Source of the DNA: Haberlea rhodopensis
Taxonomy: Eukaryota > Streptophyta > Magnoliopsida > Lamiales > Gesneriaceae
Reading direction: 5' to 3'
Length of the DNA stretch: 64,000 nucleotides
NCBI GenBank assembly: GCA_907163345.1
Contig: CAJQUN010000058.1
Coordinates: 1,178,001-1,242,000 of the forward strand
Shown here piece after piece: positions 44,119 through 55,741 of the stretch. Both the position numbers and the translations under genes were made by a program. Every line of letters begins with the position of its first letter. Positions within the stretch are counted from its first letter, which is position 1. The notes below the pieces were generated by a model, which was not told the DNA's origin, did no database searches, and worked only from the letters and a program-made list of their open reading frames with translations.

Positions 44119-45561
44119 CTAGTTGATAAAGTCGGCAGGGATGTTGGCGATGATTGCGTTAAGGTCCAGGAAGTCGTCAGGGTCCTGGTCATTAGGCGGG
44201 AAGCCCTTGGCCTTAAATTGACCCTTGCACCCCTCAAAACTAAGGTCCAGAAATTTAAAGGCCTTGGAGGCCAACATGCGCTTAAATTCCTCCGACTTGA
44301 TGAAGGCCTCGCGGCGGGCTGATTCGCCAGCCACATAGGATTCCAACTCGGACTTGACCCTTCCCAGCTCGGCCAAGGCATTTGAAAGGTCCTGCTCCTT
44401 CCCGACCAGGGCACCGCGGAGCTATTCGACATCAGCCCTGAGTCGGGTCACCGAAGCCCTATGAGACTCTAGTTCAGCAGCGTCCGCTAATAGTAGTGTT
44501 CTTAGCCTCTGACTTGGCCTCCCGCGCCGCTTTCCTCTCATCCCTTGCTGATTGGCCGTAGCTAGCACCCCGACGAAGGCTCTCGCACATCATCACCAGC
44601 CGCCCCTCTTCCCGCTTTCTTCTGAGACGCCATGGCGGATAGCAGCTGCTGAAGAGACATGTTATCTGCAAAAGAAAGGGCTCAGCTCAGACATGAAGAA
44701 ATAAATATGATAAACGGGGGCCAGATAGGAAGAACGTACCACCAGGGACGCCTGGATAGGAGCTCAGCCCGAAACGCCTGAGTACGTCCTCCCTGATCAG
44801 GGTAGCTGAATCGAAACGCCGAGCTCCAATGGTTGAGATAACCGTTTGGAAGAACACGTCCTCTTTATATTTTTTGGGCAAAGATCGGGGGCAGGTAGGG
44901 AATCTCGCCAGGCCATGGGGCAAGCCCAGCGTCGAGGTGGTTTGACAAAAAAATAGGTTTGTTTCCATCCCTTACGGGAGCTCGGGATGTTATTTAAAAA
45001 TTTATAAAATGTCCGGGCACCAAAGTAAAACACCCCGGGAGACTGGGTTTTCTTAACCTGGAAAAAATAATGAAGAAGGGTAGGGGAGAAATGTAGATCC
45101 AAGGATCGAAAGAGGGCAGTGACAGAGACTAGGCTCTGGTAGGAGTTGGGGGTAAGCTGGCTCAGAGAAACACAATGAAAGTGGGAGAACTCCTGGTAAG
45201 AAAGGGGGATAGGAAAGCGGAGTCCGCTCTTAAGCTGCTCAAGGAAGAAGGGAAAGTACCCGGACGGAGGGAGATGCGGACGCTCACCAGCCCTAGGGAC
45301 CCGGACGTCGTGGTCCGGCGAGATAAACCACGTACGGAGAAGGTGCTCGGCATCAGGGGAAATACCCGAGTCGAGAATCTCGTACCAAGGGAGTCCAGCC
45401 TGGGCCAGGCTCCTCGGGTCGAAAACCTCAAAGGTGGGGAGAGATGGATCAAATATTCGGGGAGGGACCTGTCGGAGGGGTGCCACCTTGGGAATGTTTC
45501 CCTCGGGGGCATCCGACCTCCGACCCGATGGGCTGGGTAGCTCAGACACCTCGGCATCCAC
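44119..45561 (-). pseudogene. Antisense accessory gene of the Tat element (gypsy-type transposon domain), with an intron
   Basis: It runs opposite to gag-pol. Exon 1 starts MDAEVSELPSPSGRR at 45561. Its domain (LRTWFISPDHDVRVPRAGER, SGYFPFFLEQLKSGLRFPIP, LSQLTPNSYQSLVS, FKPPRRW-like end) matches the plant 'putative gypsy type transposon' domain. A frameshift near 44930 moves the frame to that of KEDVFFQTVISTIGARRFD and SSYPGVPGG. There a plausible donor (CCTGGTG|GTACGTT, exon end 44740) and acceptor (CTTTTGCAG|ATAACATG, exon start 44665) define a 74-bp intron that joins to NMSLQQLLSAMASQKKAGRG. Another frameshift follows, then ARDERKAAREAKSEAKN. The last part (44376-44119) contains AFIKSEEFKRMLASKAFKFL and FEGCKGQFKAKGF, again family-typical. 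Such extra antisense ORFs are known in Tat elements; their function is unknown. This copy is broken. Confidence 0.75.
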
Positions 45562-45946
45562 GTTCCCCCACGAAAGAGAGCACCATAAATGGAAGATGTG
45601 GAGTTGGACATTAAGAACAGAAAAGAAAGGCAGACTGACTTACAAGATTTAGGAGAGACGACTGATCCGACCTAGAGCACAAATGAATGAAAGTGACTCG
45701 AGAGCCTCTATTTATAGAGGATATGGCGAGTGGGCCGAGAAAGCCAGGCCCAAACCAACGGCGCTGATTAAAGAATCTGAACGATCGGAGCACCAGATGA
45801 TGGCATGTGGCCTGACAGTCCCCCTAGGGTTTGGTACAAGACAACTATGACCCCGGGACCAGGAGTTGTCCAATCAGAGGACCAAGATGTCAGGAGTAAA
45901 TAAAGTTCGTCATAAACCCATTAGTCGAGGCAGCGCTACTCTAGCT

Positions 45947-45963
45947 CGACTTGGGGGGGATAC
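45947..45963 (+). promoter_or_regulatory. Polypurine tract of the Tat element
   Basis: CTTGGGGGGGATAC lies directly before the 3' LTR start TGATGATACCCC. Confidence 0.8.
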
Positions 45964-46773
45964 TGATGATACCCCTAGCCCTGGAGGCCCAATAGGTTTA
46001 GGTACCCGAACTTTATTTGGGCCCCGGTCAGCTGGGGACCCGCTTTCAGCCCAACAGGTGGACCCGTTTTCAAGCCCGCCGCCCGATCCGAGTTGATACC
46101 GGGCACGACCACCTCTGGCCAGCTGCCGTGGTCTTTTCCGAGCATGCCCTATTATGCGCTCCTTGACCATATCCCTCGGGGCAGCCTCCGAGCTGAGGCG
46201 AGGAGGTTCCTCAATAGGTCGGGACGGGCAGTCATTGGCAAGGTAGCCGAGCTGAGGCGAGGAGGTCCCTCAATAGGTCGGGACGGGTAGTCATTGGCAA
46301 GGTAGCCGAGCTGAGGTCGAGAGGGTCACTGACACACCTATGGTGGTCCTGTATACCGGGACTAGGGTTACAGGAGTCGGACACCTATTAAAGCAAAGGC
46401 TAGGCCTACTAACCAATCAGAGGATGGTCAAGCACCTTGAGCACGAAAAGCATATCCCCGGATGCAGAGAATCGCAAAAGCAGGAAGGTCGTACGAGGTA
46501 GGTAGCAGATGTAGGTGGTCCCCAATCTGGGGTTCTCCCCCAGCATCAGACATTGTCTCCTAAGCCTCAGACAGGGCGGGACCACTGACGACCCTCCCCC
46601 TATAAAGAGGGGAATTGTTAGCAAGAAGCCTCTCTGGATTCACCAATTTTTGATCACCGGAGATGGGTAACCAGTTAGACCTTCTTCGGCTCCGGCCTAA
46701 TCTGTGATTTCACGAAATAGCTCATCCCTTCCCCCCTATAAATTCATTTGTTATCAAAGCGAACCAAAAAAGG
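45964..46773 (+). repeat. 3' LTR of the Tat element, end clipped
   Basis: Homologous to 31348-32154 up to CCAAAAAAGG at 46773. The last eight bases of the 5' LTR (AGGTAACA) are replaced by unrelated sequence. There are small indels, for example an extra GCCGCCC near 46078 and an extra TGA at the start. Confidence 0.88.
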
Positions 46774-47235
46774 TCGAAATCCCTTTCTCTTTGAGACCAA
46801 AAGACGTGGAGACACGTTTATCTCGTCAGCTCCTTACCTAAGTAAGGCTACCTAATTCCGATTAAGAAGACCTACTTCTCCACCCTGTGGAAGAATAGAA
46901 TCATAAAAGCATATAAGAATCCGTTAATAAATGACGAACCCCATGATACAGATGATAGAAGAGAACTAAGGGGTCCGACTTCCCTGCGGTAAGCATATAG
47001 CACATGAACCCCCATCTGTTGGAAGAAGGACTATTGGTAGTGGTTCGTCTTATCTTATTAGTAGCTTGAAAGGGTATATAACCATAAGCCGAAAGAAAGG
47101 CAACAGTGACAGCAAGGCGAACATTCTTCTTGCCTGGTCTTGTCTTTTATAGGTATGTTAATGTTCAGTCTTTGGTCTAGTACGGTTGAGTAGGTAACAC
47201 TAACATTAATCAAACCAAGAGCATATAAAATGTAA
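46774..47235. other. Possible mitochondrial DNA fragment (NUMT)
   Basis: This stretch abruptly follows the clipped LTR. It has a base composition and word use unlike the surrounding AT-rich or LTR sequence (for example GTCAGCTCCTTACCTAAGTA and GAACCCCCATCTGTTGGAAG), which reminds me of plant mitochondrial intergenic DNA. No gene motif is seen. This is an impression, not a match. Confidence 0.3.
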
Positions 47236-47407
47236 ATGTAAAATAGCACAACCTTGGTTAGATTGAAGAAGTCGTTACCAATTTTATTGATTGATTAAAA
47301 AGGATCTTCTATTTTCATTTTCAAAAGATGTCAAATATTTTCGGGTCCTCTACAGTTTTTATACAATTATTCAATTTATTGTGAATTGATCTAATTAAAG
47401 TTAGAAC

Positions 47408-47693
47408 TGGTATAAAATATTAGTGTTGAAATACAAGATAAAAATAGATTCTAAAATCAATGTATGAATAAGATAAATATATTCATTTCATTATCTATAT
47501 ATCTTAAATTGTTACTGAATGCTTGATATATATAGCACAAAGAAAGTTAAAGCATCAAGAGTTACAAGTCACTTGATCTGACTGAATGTCGTAAAGAGTT
47601 GAAAGATACTTAATGGACTTAATACCCTTAAATGGTTTATGACACTTCAATAAGTTATGACTTCATTGGATATCCATATATAACATGTTCACA
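47408..47693 (-). repeat. 3' LTR of the copia element
   Basis: 286 bp, plus-strand TGGTATAAAATATT to CATGTTCACA. It shares with 55742-56016 the blocks TTCATTTCATTATCTATATA, AAAGCATCAAGAGTTA, AGATACTTAATGGACTT and CACTTCAATAAGTTAT. Confidence 0.85.
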
Positions 47694-47843
47694 ATAGTCC
47701 CTCTTGGATGTCCATCATTAATGGAATTTGTCTCGTTAAAAACCTTGTCAATAAAACCCGATGGGAAAAAACCAAGATGAAGGGAAAATACTACATATCC
47801 CTATGAAGTTTGCGAGCGTGAGACATTCCCTTGTCATAATTGA

Positions 47844-48310
47844 TCACACTCCCCCTAATACAGGCAAGAGATTCTTGAGTTGACCCATTCCGATGTTGTG
47901 AATCATCTTTTTGAATGTTGTGGTTGGCAATGCTTTAGTGAATAAATCTGCAAAATTATTACTTGACCGTATCTGATGAACATCAATATCATCATTCTTA
48001 TGTAGCTTGTGAGTGTAGAAAAACTTTGGTGATATTTGTTTTATTCTGTCACATTTGATGTCGTCATTTCTGATTTGTGTAATACAAGCAGCATTATCCT
48101 CATATAGCATTGTCGGTGTATTTTTTTTTTTTTAAGTTAACCCACAAGAATCTCGAATATGTTGAATCATCGACTTCAACAATATATTTCACGACTTGCT
48201 TCATACAATGCCAAAATTTCTGAACGATTTGACGAAGTAGCTGCTAATGTTTGTTTTACTGAACGCCATGATATTGCAGCACTAGTAATCGTATTTTATT
48301 TAAACAATAA
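47844..48310 (-). pseudogene. Copia RNase H remnant
   Basis: Minus-strand segments: AAISWRSVKQT, then ATSSNRSEILALYEASRE, then MIQHIRDSCGLT, an insert of about 14 A at 48121-48134, then MLYEDNAACITQIRND, ISPKFFYTHKLHKNDDIDVH and IRSSNNFADLFTKALPT. These are the C-terminal copia RNase H motifs in order. The poly-A expansion and frame breaks destroy it. Confidence 0.88.
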
Positions 48311-48314
48311 AATT

Positions 48315-49863
48315 TCAGTTATATACTATGTATTTCCAAGTGCACAGCTGTCAAGTTTTAGTATAGAAAATGAAGAGCAGGTTGTCGATCCCACGGGAAG
48401 TAGTAGTAAGCAACAATAATAACAGCATAATCATAAATATATATTATCAACAGTATAAAAAATACTAAAATGTAACAGAAATACTCACTGAAATCAATAA
48501 TCATATTACAAGAATTCACTGACTGTTTCTGTAACTCAATCTCCCAACATCAAATTGAAACCATCAATCATCACCTCGACCATATCACATCCGATATACA
48601 AATCGATATAGTGGCAACACCGAGCCAACCATACCACATTGTAGCATCATTACTGTTACCCATCATATATAATCAATATAGTGGCAACAACATGCTTATT
48701 AGACCCCATCGTCGCATCATCATCGTGATCCATCATATATAATCGATATAGTGGTCACATCAAGCCTACTGCACCTCATCGTCGCTCCCCTACGACTACG
48801 ACACAATCAATAACAACAACAACAATAATAATAACACGTCGCTCATTTCAGCGACCCTCAACATCATCGTTCATTTACAATCATCAATATATCATAATCA
48901 ACATCAATATGAATATCAATACATGCTCGTACGTCAGTACGTACCTGATAGTCAATAATAAAAAAATTAGGCTATTCATGACGTCCCGAGGCTCGTAAAG
49001 TATCTATATGAATTTAACAATTCAAGATCATCTCATTACAATAACATCAACATATGGGTATAGCCTCTAATCACATTTTAAATAACTTTGATTCATAAAT
49101 CATCTAAATTATGAAACGACATCAGTTACGTTTTTCACTTCAAATTATAAGTTCCGGTAAATTCAACATGCAACAATTAATTCATTTAGAATTGATTCCC
49201 AAAAACTACAAATGCTAAGTATTCAAATATTCAAAACTCAATCATTTAACCGTTTTGATTAAAATTAAACACACATGTGTATTCAGAATTCAACAACAGT
49301 CAATAATACACCATTTTTAACTACCACTATATAAATTGGATAAATAAAAACTAACACCAAAACATAAAATATTAGTACCAGACTGTAGCTCTTACCTCGC
49401 TGATTCCCAACATATAATTTATTTCACCAAAATCTGAACAGATCGTACACAATAATGTTTTTAAATGAACATGAAATCATCGCTCGTTCCTTCTGTGTCT
49501 TCAAATTTGACTTTGCAATTCATTTAGGTAAGTTTATATAATATAATATTATTAAAATCAAGGGTGACATGTGTCACCTTAGTAATGTGACATGTGTCAC
49601 TCTTTTTTCCCGGCTGTTTTCTACATTTCGGGTCATATTTTGGAAATGTATTCAAAATAAAAGTTGTAGCTCTCTTTCTTAGCTTCACGTGGATAGCTAA
49701 TTCTCTTAATTCCGACATCGTATATGAAAGTTATGACCAAAATACTATCATGTGTTATAATAAACAATTTTTCTGGACACATGAGTTACTTTTAATCACA
49801 ATCTGACCATAGGCTGACATCATAATTCTCAATTATAATTTTATGATTTTCAAGGGCATCACA
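48315..49863. mobile_element. Nested LTR fragments inside the copia element
   Basis: The first about 115 bp (TATTTCCAAGTGCACAG, TCAAGTTTTAGTATAGAAAA, GTCGATCCCACGGGAAG) match the start of the solo LTR at 8042. The rest, with GGCAAC and CATCGTCGCATCAT words at 48600-48790 and the end CAAGGGCATCACA at 49863, resembles the chromovirus LTR type in minus orientation. Together they separate RNase H (left) from reverse transcriptase (right). I could not resolve the boundary between the two or a target duplication. Confidence 0.5.
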
Positions 49864-50260
49864 ATATGATTACTCAATGGGTGATCTTTATCCATATAAA
49901 ATTGTTTAAGAATGTTGTATGTATATGTTGATTGATGGATAAAGATTCCATGTAGCAAATGTTTGATCTGCAAGCTGAGACAAAATTTTGTCTTAGCAAG
50001 ATTTTTCATCTCAAATTCTTTCATCAAATAATCAGCAGTCTTTGTGAGCTCTTCGTGAGTCCACACAAATTTAGGTCTTCCACATATGCCGCAATAATGG
50101 TAAATCCATGTTCATATCTTTTGATGAAAACACATGGACAAATTATATTCTTTATATATCCTTTTTGACGAGGTATTCACTAAGACGGTTATAACACATT
50201 CTTGCAAATTGTTTTAATACATACAGTGATTGTTGTAATTTAATTGAGAATAACTCATGA
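49864..50260 (-). pseudogene. Copia reverse transcriptase remnant
   Basis: The minus-strand frame 50066-49833 reads EELTKTADYLMKEFEMKNL, then KTKFCLSLQIKHL, GIFIHQSTYTYNILKQFYMD and HPLSNHIV. This is the C-terminal part of copia reverse transcriptase. The catalytic YVDD side lies upstream in poorer frames near 50070-50170. Integrase is not recognisable between here and 50600. Confidence 0.85.
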
Positions 50261-50329
50261 GACCTATCGTTATATGCTTATGGTATTTTGAATCCTTCGA
50301 GGATTTTCATGTAAATGTCATAATACAGA

Positions 50330-50331
50330 TG

Positions 50332-50373
<42 letters not shown>
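50330..50373. repeat. CA/TA compound microsatellite
   Basis: About 11 CA repeats followed by about nine TA repeats inside the decayed copia pol region. Confidence 0.95.
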
Positions 50374-50618
50374 GCAATAACAACATCCATAAGACACATG
50401 TCAAGTCTTTCTGTGACTGTCAAACTGATCAAGTACCGCAATGTGATTGTATCGATTGATAGTACGCATTGACAGTAGACTTACATGTGACTATCTTGTT
50501 GATGCATGTAAAAGAACCATGAAATAGCGATGTGGTCCACAAATGTCCCCTTGAATTCTTTGCAAAAAAAAAAAAGTAGGGGTCTCTATATTAATTTTCA
50601 TTGGAGATGGTCTTATAA

Positions 50619-51310
50619 TTAATTTCCTTGCGAGTAGGCAACACATACATATTCATGAGGTAAAAGAATCTTCTGGTTCTTTAGAGGGAGCCTATGTGAG
50701 TTTCTAATTATTCGATGCATCATGATCGACCCTGGGTGTCCAAGTCGATCATGCCAAAACATAAAAATGCTTGGATCATTGAACTTCTTATTCATCACAA
50801 TGTTTGATTCTATGGCACTTATGATAGCATAATACAATCCTGATAAGAAAATTGAGAGTTTTTCTTTTATATGCTTCTGGCATAAAGATATTCCATATAC
50901 CCTCATTCATAGTCTGGATATGAAATCCGTTGATACGCATCTCTTTAAAATGCAAATTTATGTTGGATTTACGAGATTACAGTGCCTCTTGTACTAAAAT
51001 TTTTGTACCACCATACAATATTATGTTCGCTCTTCCAGAGCCCTCAATTAGTCCTATAGTACCAGAAATTGTATTAACAACCAAACGAATATCTACATCT
51101 TTTATCTTGGGTTGCCTTCAGCATTTTTATTTTCCATCATTCTTAAAGCAAAATAAATAGAGTGAAGAAATTGATAAAACTTGATTTATTAATTAAATCT
51201 ATTACAAAACATGACAAACCGGAGACCGAACTAAAACATAAACTAGACTTAGAAATACAAAGACTTAGAAAATATGATAAAATAAAGTATGGATTCAACA
51301 CCATATCAAT
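50619..51310 (-). pseudogene. Copia pre-integrase / protease-side remnant
   Basis: The minus-strand frame 50906-50619 has HIKEKLSIFLSGLYYAIIS, then FWHDRLGHPGSIMMHRIIRN, LPLKNQKIL and CVAYSQGN. This is the gag-pre-integrase domain with its HDRLGHPG signature. Upstream, 51160-50930 contains further degraded pol sequence (protease region) without a clear active site. Confidence 0.85.
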
Positions 51311-51324
51311 AATCTTTGATCTTT

Positions 51325-52353
51325 TAAAAAAAAAGCGCCTGTCGCTTCCTCAGCGCTCGTCGCTTTCCCTGCGCTTGTCGCCTCTCTTCTCTTCCTCTCG
51401 TGGATCTTTCTTTGCTTGTCGATTTTTTGCTCTTTCCTCGTTTATCAATCTGTAAGTTCATGTTTTGTTGGCTTGATTCTTAATTTCTGGTTGGTTTTTG
51501 TTTGGTTTTCAAATCATGGCCCCATCTGCTGTTGGTTTGGGTCTGGCGGTATCTCTGCATCCATTGCGGTCGGGTATCCTTTTCCTTGGCTGAGGTGCTA
51601 GTCCTTTTTCTTCTCCAATATTTGGTGGGTTTGGGTCACAAAGTTCGTAAGAAATCTCTAGCCGGCTTTTTGGGTTCTTCTCCCTCAAAGGCGTTCATTT
51701 AGGTACTGGGATTCCCATCCATTGATCCTTGCTTTTTCAAGACTCTTGTATGCTTTATTATATTTTGTTTTTTTCCCGTCACTCCCTCCCCTTCCCCTGG
51801 CTTTTGGTGTTCGATAGTTTGTTGGCTTGATGTGCAGGTGGTCGGGCGAGCCTAGCTTGTTGATTACTTGGTTGTTGTCTTTGGGAGGGTTAGTTGCTCG
51901 ATTTGGTTTTGTGGGTGTTTGTGTACTGGTGATTGGGCATGGTTATCGTTGTGCTCTGTTTGGGTTTCCTTGGTGGAGGTTTTTTTTTGTTTTGGTTCAT
52001 TGTGGGAGCACTGCTGGGTTCCCACTATTGTGCTATGGAGTTCGTGCGCCATCGTAAACAGGCTTGGCTTTATTTGAGGGATTTGGCAGCAATCGCTTGC
52101 GCGTTTATAGTACTCCCTTCAGTTTATGCGGTTTGCCTCTCTATTGTTGTTCTTACACTATCGAATGCAGTTCCCTTTCTTGCCAGGACTCATGGTTACA
52201 TGGTTTGAGGGAATCTAGTTTGGTTATGAAGTGGTTCCTAGTTTGTGCTGCTGTAGTGGTTCCATTTACTCACCGCCTCTTGGTCAATGTACTGGATAGT
52301 ATGACTGTTTTTACCTAATATATGTATGCTTCTCTATTAAAAAAAAATAAAAA
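51325..52353 (+). mobile_element. Non-LTR retroposon insertion (LINE-like, poly-A tail)
   Basis: Exact 14-bp direct repeats AATCTTTGATCTTT lie at 51311-51324 and 52354-52367. On the plus strand the insert ends in ATTAAAAAAAAATAAAAAAA, a poly-A tail. The body is T/G-rich (TTGGTTTTTGTTTGG types) like plant L1 LINE untranslated regions, and starts with a GCGCCTGTCGCTTCC / GCGCTCGTCGC repeat. No reverse transcriptase is present, so it is either a truncated LINE or a LINE-mobilised RNA copy. Open frames here lack family motifs. Confidence 0.8.
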
Positions 52354-52369
52354 AATCTTTGATCTTTAT

Positions 52370-53071
52370 GTTGACATCATGAGCATCATCATCATAAAAT
52401 GTAATCCCATTAATTTCCCCACTTGGCTCAGTAAAGAAATCAACAACATCAAAATAAGTAAAGTCCATTGGATCAATATCATGATCCATAATATTGCTAA
52501 AATGAGTAAACTTAGTTTATTTCTCTTTTCCTTTACCCTTGATGTATGCTTGATACATATCAAAAAGATGTTTTGGTATGTGGCAGGTATGAGATCAATG
52601 CCCTTTCACTCCAGACCTATAACAAGTTTCATATTGATTATTAGGAGGACCAACAACCTTGCCCTTCTTGTTTCTCACCATTGTTGTTCCACTTTGAGTG
52701 ACATGGTGCATTTTAGGACCAACATGGTTTCGACCACGACCACGATCATATCTGCGACCATTACCACGACTGCGACGACCACAACAACGTCCATATTTGT
52801 TTGCTTCACTTCTGGAAATGAAACATTTGCATTTACTTCTAGAAATGCTTGTGATCCAGTTGGGTGGGAGTTATGATTTTTCATCAAGAGTTCATTGTTT
52901 TGTTTAGCAACAAGGATACTAGAAATTAACTAAGAATATTTTTGAAAACCTCTACCACAGTATTGCTGCTGCAGGAGCATGTTAGATGCATGAAAAATAG
53001 TGAATGTCTTTTCTAACATATCTTCATCAGTAAACATCGTCACCACATAATCTCAATTGGGACACAAATTT
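52370..53071 (-). pseudogene. Copia gag, C-terminal part with damaged zinc knuckle
   Basis: Minus-strand pieces: KFVSQLRLCGDD, TDEDMLEKT(F)-like, then an Arg/Gly-rich linker and a degraded zinc knuckle reading CYRSGVKGH*SHTC, where the second Cys is Ser and a stop is present. HIPKHLFDMYQAYIKGKGK follows. The order and motifs are those of copia gag. It is separated from the N-terminal part by the solo LTR. Confidence 0.8.
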
Positions 53072-55088
53072 TGTAATGTCCGAAATAATTATTAATTGTG
53101 CAATTGATTTAATTATGGTGGTTATATGATATGTTTTGATTTAATTCTTGGGTATCGGATTTCGGAGCGGAGTTGGGATAAATAATTCCGGGATCAAATT
53201 TATAATGCTAATTAACACCGAAATTTTATTAAAATGATTTAATAAAGATTTAATTGTTGTGATTCAAATAAGGACATGAAGTCAATAAGGACATGAAGTT
53301 AGGCGTGGACTGTACATGTGATGCACATGCACCAGTACACCGGTGACACCCCGATGTTCATAGTTGGTCAGGAATTAATATATATCGGTGTAGGATGTAA
53401 AACACATAGCAAAACGTGTAAAACACACACAGATCGTGGACACACACTAAAACGTGCGAAAACACACACTTCTCGCGCGATCACCGACCACCGTGTACTT
53501 ATCCGCTCCGTTCGCCGCCGTCCGACCACCTAACGACGAGACCGACCCACCACCGTGTTCACAACTCAGAGGCGCATATTTCCATACCAGATAATCAAAT
53601 TTTGGTGTTCAAAAAGTGGTTCGATTTTGATCTGGAACAGACGAAATCGCACAGACTAGGGTTTGAGCATCTTTTGTTCGATTTCTTCGATTCTACACCA
53701 AATTGGACGAAGCTATATACCAAATCTCTTCCCCTCATCTGGACGAAGATTTCTACACCGGTCTCCGCCACTACCGCAGCCGGAGGTCCCCGGAATCGGA
53801 GGAAAAGCGTGCGTGTACTGTGTGCGATTTTGGGTAAAATTCGATATTCAATTTTTCCGACTTTGCTTCGATAATTACCAGTTAATTTGAGTTCGTAAAT
53901 GAGTTAATGATGATAATATTGAGTTGTTGAATTAAGATATTGAATCGATATGAATGATATCGATTGGATTGTAAATGAACTAATATTAAGTGATAATTTC
54001 GATATAGATTCTTCATGATTCTCAAGATGCCGGGATAGCCCATCATGTTGTCGACTATCAGGTACATGGTGACGTACGAGCAGGTATACCCAGTATTTAT
54101 ATATTCATGCATACATGTATTTTAATGTGATATTTTAATGTTCAGTGATTGAGTTTGATAATTGAGTTTAATACACGTGGAATGGTGGATACGTCGATGT
54201 ACGTGATCCGGGTATACGAGTTGATTATTGATGCCTTTGGCATGATCGATATGCGAAGTGGTTGAGAATGAGATTAATTGATAGGTAGAGCTGCCTTCGA
54301 GATAAGATTCGTCATGATTGAGTATAAATGATAAATTGTGGTTATGTCGTATGTATTGCATTGATGAGTATCATGCTTTGAATAATGATATTGAACATGA
54401 TGTTTATGCAAGTATATAAGATTGAAACAGGAACTGTTCGTGATAGCTATGCCGGTTCGGAATTTGTAACAGGGAGTATACTTTTTGAGTTTTGAATAAT
54501 CTAAATTATTGCATTACAATTTCGTATATTGATTTGTGAATGAAATTGAGTTGGAGTATGCTCACCCATGTCGGGGCTGTTTCTGTTGAAACAGGTACAA
54601 CAGGTACTAAGCTATTTTGGGATATTGGTTCGAGCTTTGTTGGATCATGCCGCTTCCAGAAGCGTATATGAGTGTGGGTAAATAGTATACGCTATTTATT
54701 CAGTTAGATTGGTATTCATTTATTTGTTGCTCGTATGTGAGCAACTGGAAGCATGTATATGGACTGTATAAGGGTGTTGAAGCCCACTTTTGATGTCTTC
54801 TTCGTATTGTGTTTTTCCCTGACTGGGAATCGTGTTGGTGATGTGTTTTATTTTGGGATAACTCAATTTATGGGGAGACTATGCCCAAATTTTTATAAAA
54901 ACCCACAATGTAAAAGTGGTGCAATGATGATGATAATGGGTGAACCTTGAGTCTTATTGCTGAGTATTATTGATGTCATGGATAATATGTGAAGCATGTA
55001 AGGATTCTTTTAAAGAATGAAATTTTTTTAATACTCATACGACGTCATAAATGCACTAATGACGAGTATAAGGGGTTGGAGTCTTACA
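53072..55088 (+). mobile_element. Solo chromovirus-type LTR inserted in copia gag
   Basis: Begins TGTAATGTCCGAAATAATTA, similar to the minus-strand start of the chromovirus LTR (TGTGATGCCCCGAAATTAAT), and ends GGAGTCTTACA. Length 2017 bp, close to the 2005 bp of the chromovirus LTR. The copia gag reading continues on both sides, proving insertion. ACAAA occurs on both sides within three bases of the ends, but the duplication is not clean. Confidence 0.7.
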
Positions 55089-55091
55089 CAA

Positions 55092-55520
55092 ACATTGCAA
55101 AGTTATACTCATTTACTGTGTTGAAATCTTGCAACCTCAGGTGCATATGTCATAGCGAGCCTTTGGGAGTATCACAGTTTTTTGGTGATCATATCTCTCC
55201 TCCAATTTTTTACATAGGATACCAGGATCATTTGCTCCAAGATATTCGGATTTTAGTGCTTCGTGGAAGTGATGGAGAAAGAATACATTGTCTTTGCTTT
55301 GTCTTGCTCGCTTGCTTCATTATTTTCCTTGATGGTCCAGGGTTTTCGAACTCAAATGGATCTCAACATCAAGGACCCAAGTCATATAGTTTTTCCGAAA
55401 ATATCAAGGGCAGCAAATTCAAGCTTGATGATGCTAGTCATAGCATTGAATTACAAATCAACAGCTTTAAAGTATGAAATACTCGTATTCTCAAATCTGC
55501 ATGTTTAAGTTATACTATAA
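55092..55520 (-). pseudogene. Copia gag, N-terminal part
   Basis: Minus-strand frames from 55520 contain NNASKQDKAKTM, then KNWRRDMITKK, and VNEYNFAMF. They match the plant copia gag (UBN2-type) order. Stops and frame changes are frequent. Confidence 0.75.
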
Positions 55521-55741
55521 TTTTGAGCCAAAAATACTCGAGTTAGGCTTCAAGCCTCCCAATAGATTTTTTTTTGGGAACATCAGGTTCATCTATCAAA
55601 ATAAAGCAAATTTTATATAAGTGAATAAACAAAAAACTGATGATAATGTGCAAATATGAGATAAATTATAATATATAGATAACTTACCTTTGAATTGTGT
55701 GTATTTAAAAAAAAATTGGCTAGAGTTTCGTACTGATAACG

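Larger units (their letters stand above)
31348..46773 (+). mobile_element. Tat-type Ty3/gypsy element, degenerate and interrupted
   Basis: 5' LTR 31348-32154, primer site 32158, gag and pol in several broken frames (32200-37430), a tandem 58-bp repeat, an insertion of another retrotransposon (37799-43289), an antisense accessory gene (44119-45561), polypurine tract and 3' LTR (45964-46773). Without the 5.5-kb insertion it is about 9.9 kb. The LTRs are close to identical apart from small indels, yet the coding region has at least five stops or frameshifts, so it is either a defective daughter copy or decayed quickly. The last about 8 bp of the 3' LTR are missing and no target duplication can be found. 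Confidence 0.9.

Noticed and set aside
51416..52318. Several hydrophobic open frames in the retroposon at 51325-52353
   Set aside because: The sequence is T/G-rich and noncoding, so random frames become Leu/Val/Phe-rich and mimic membrane proteins.
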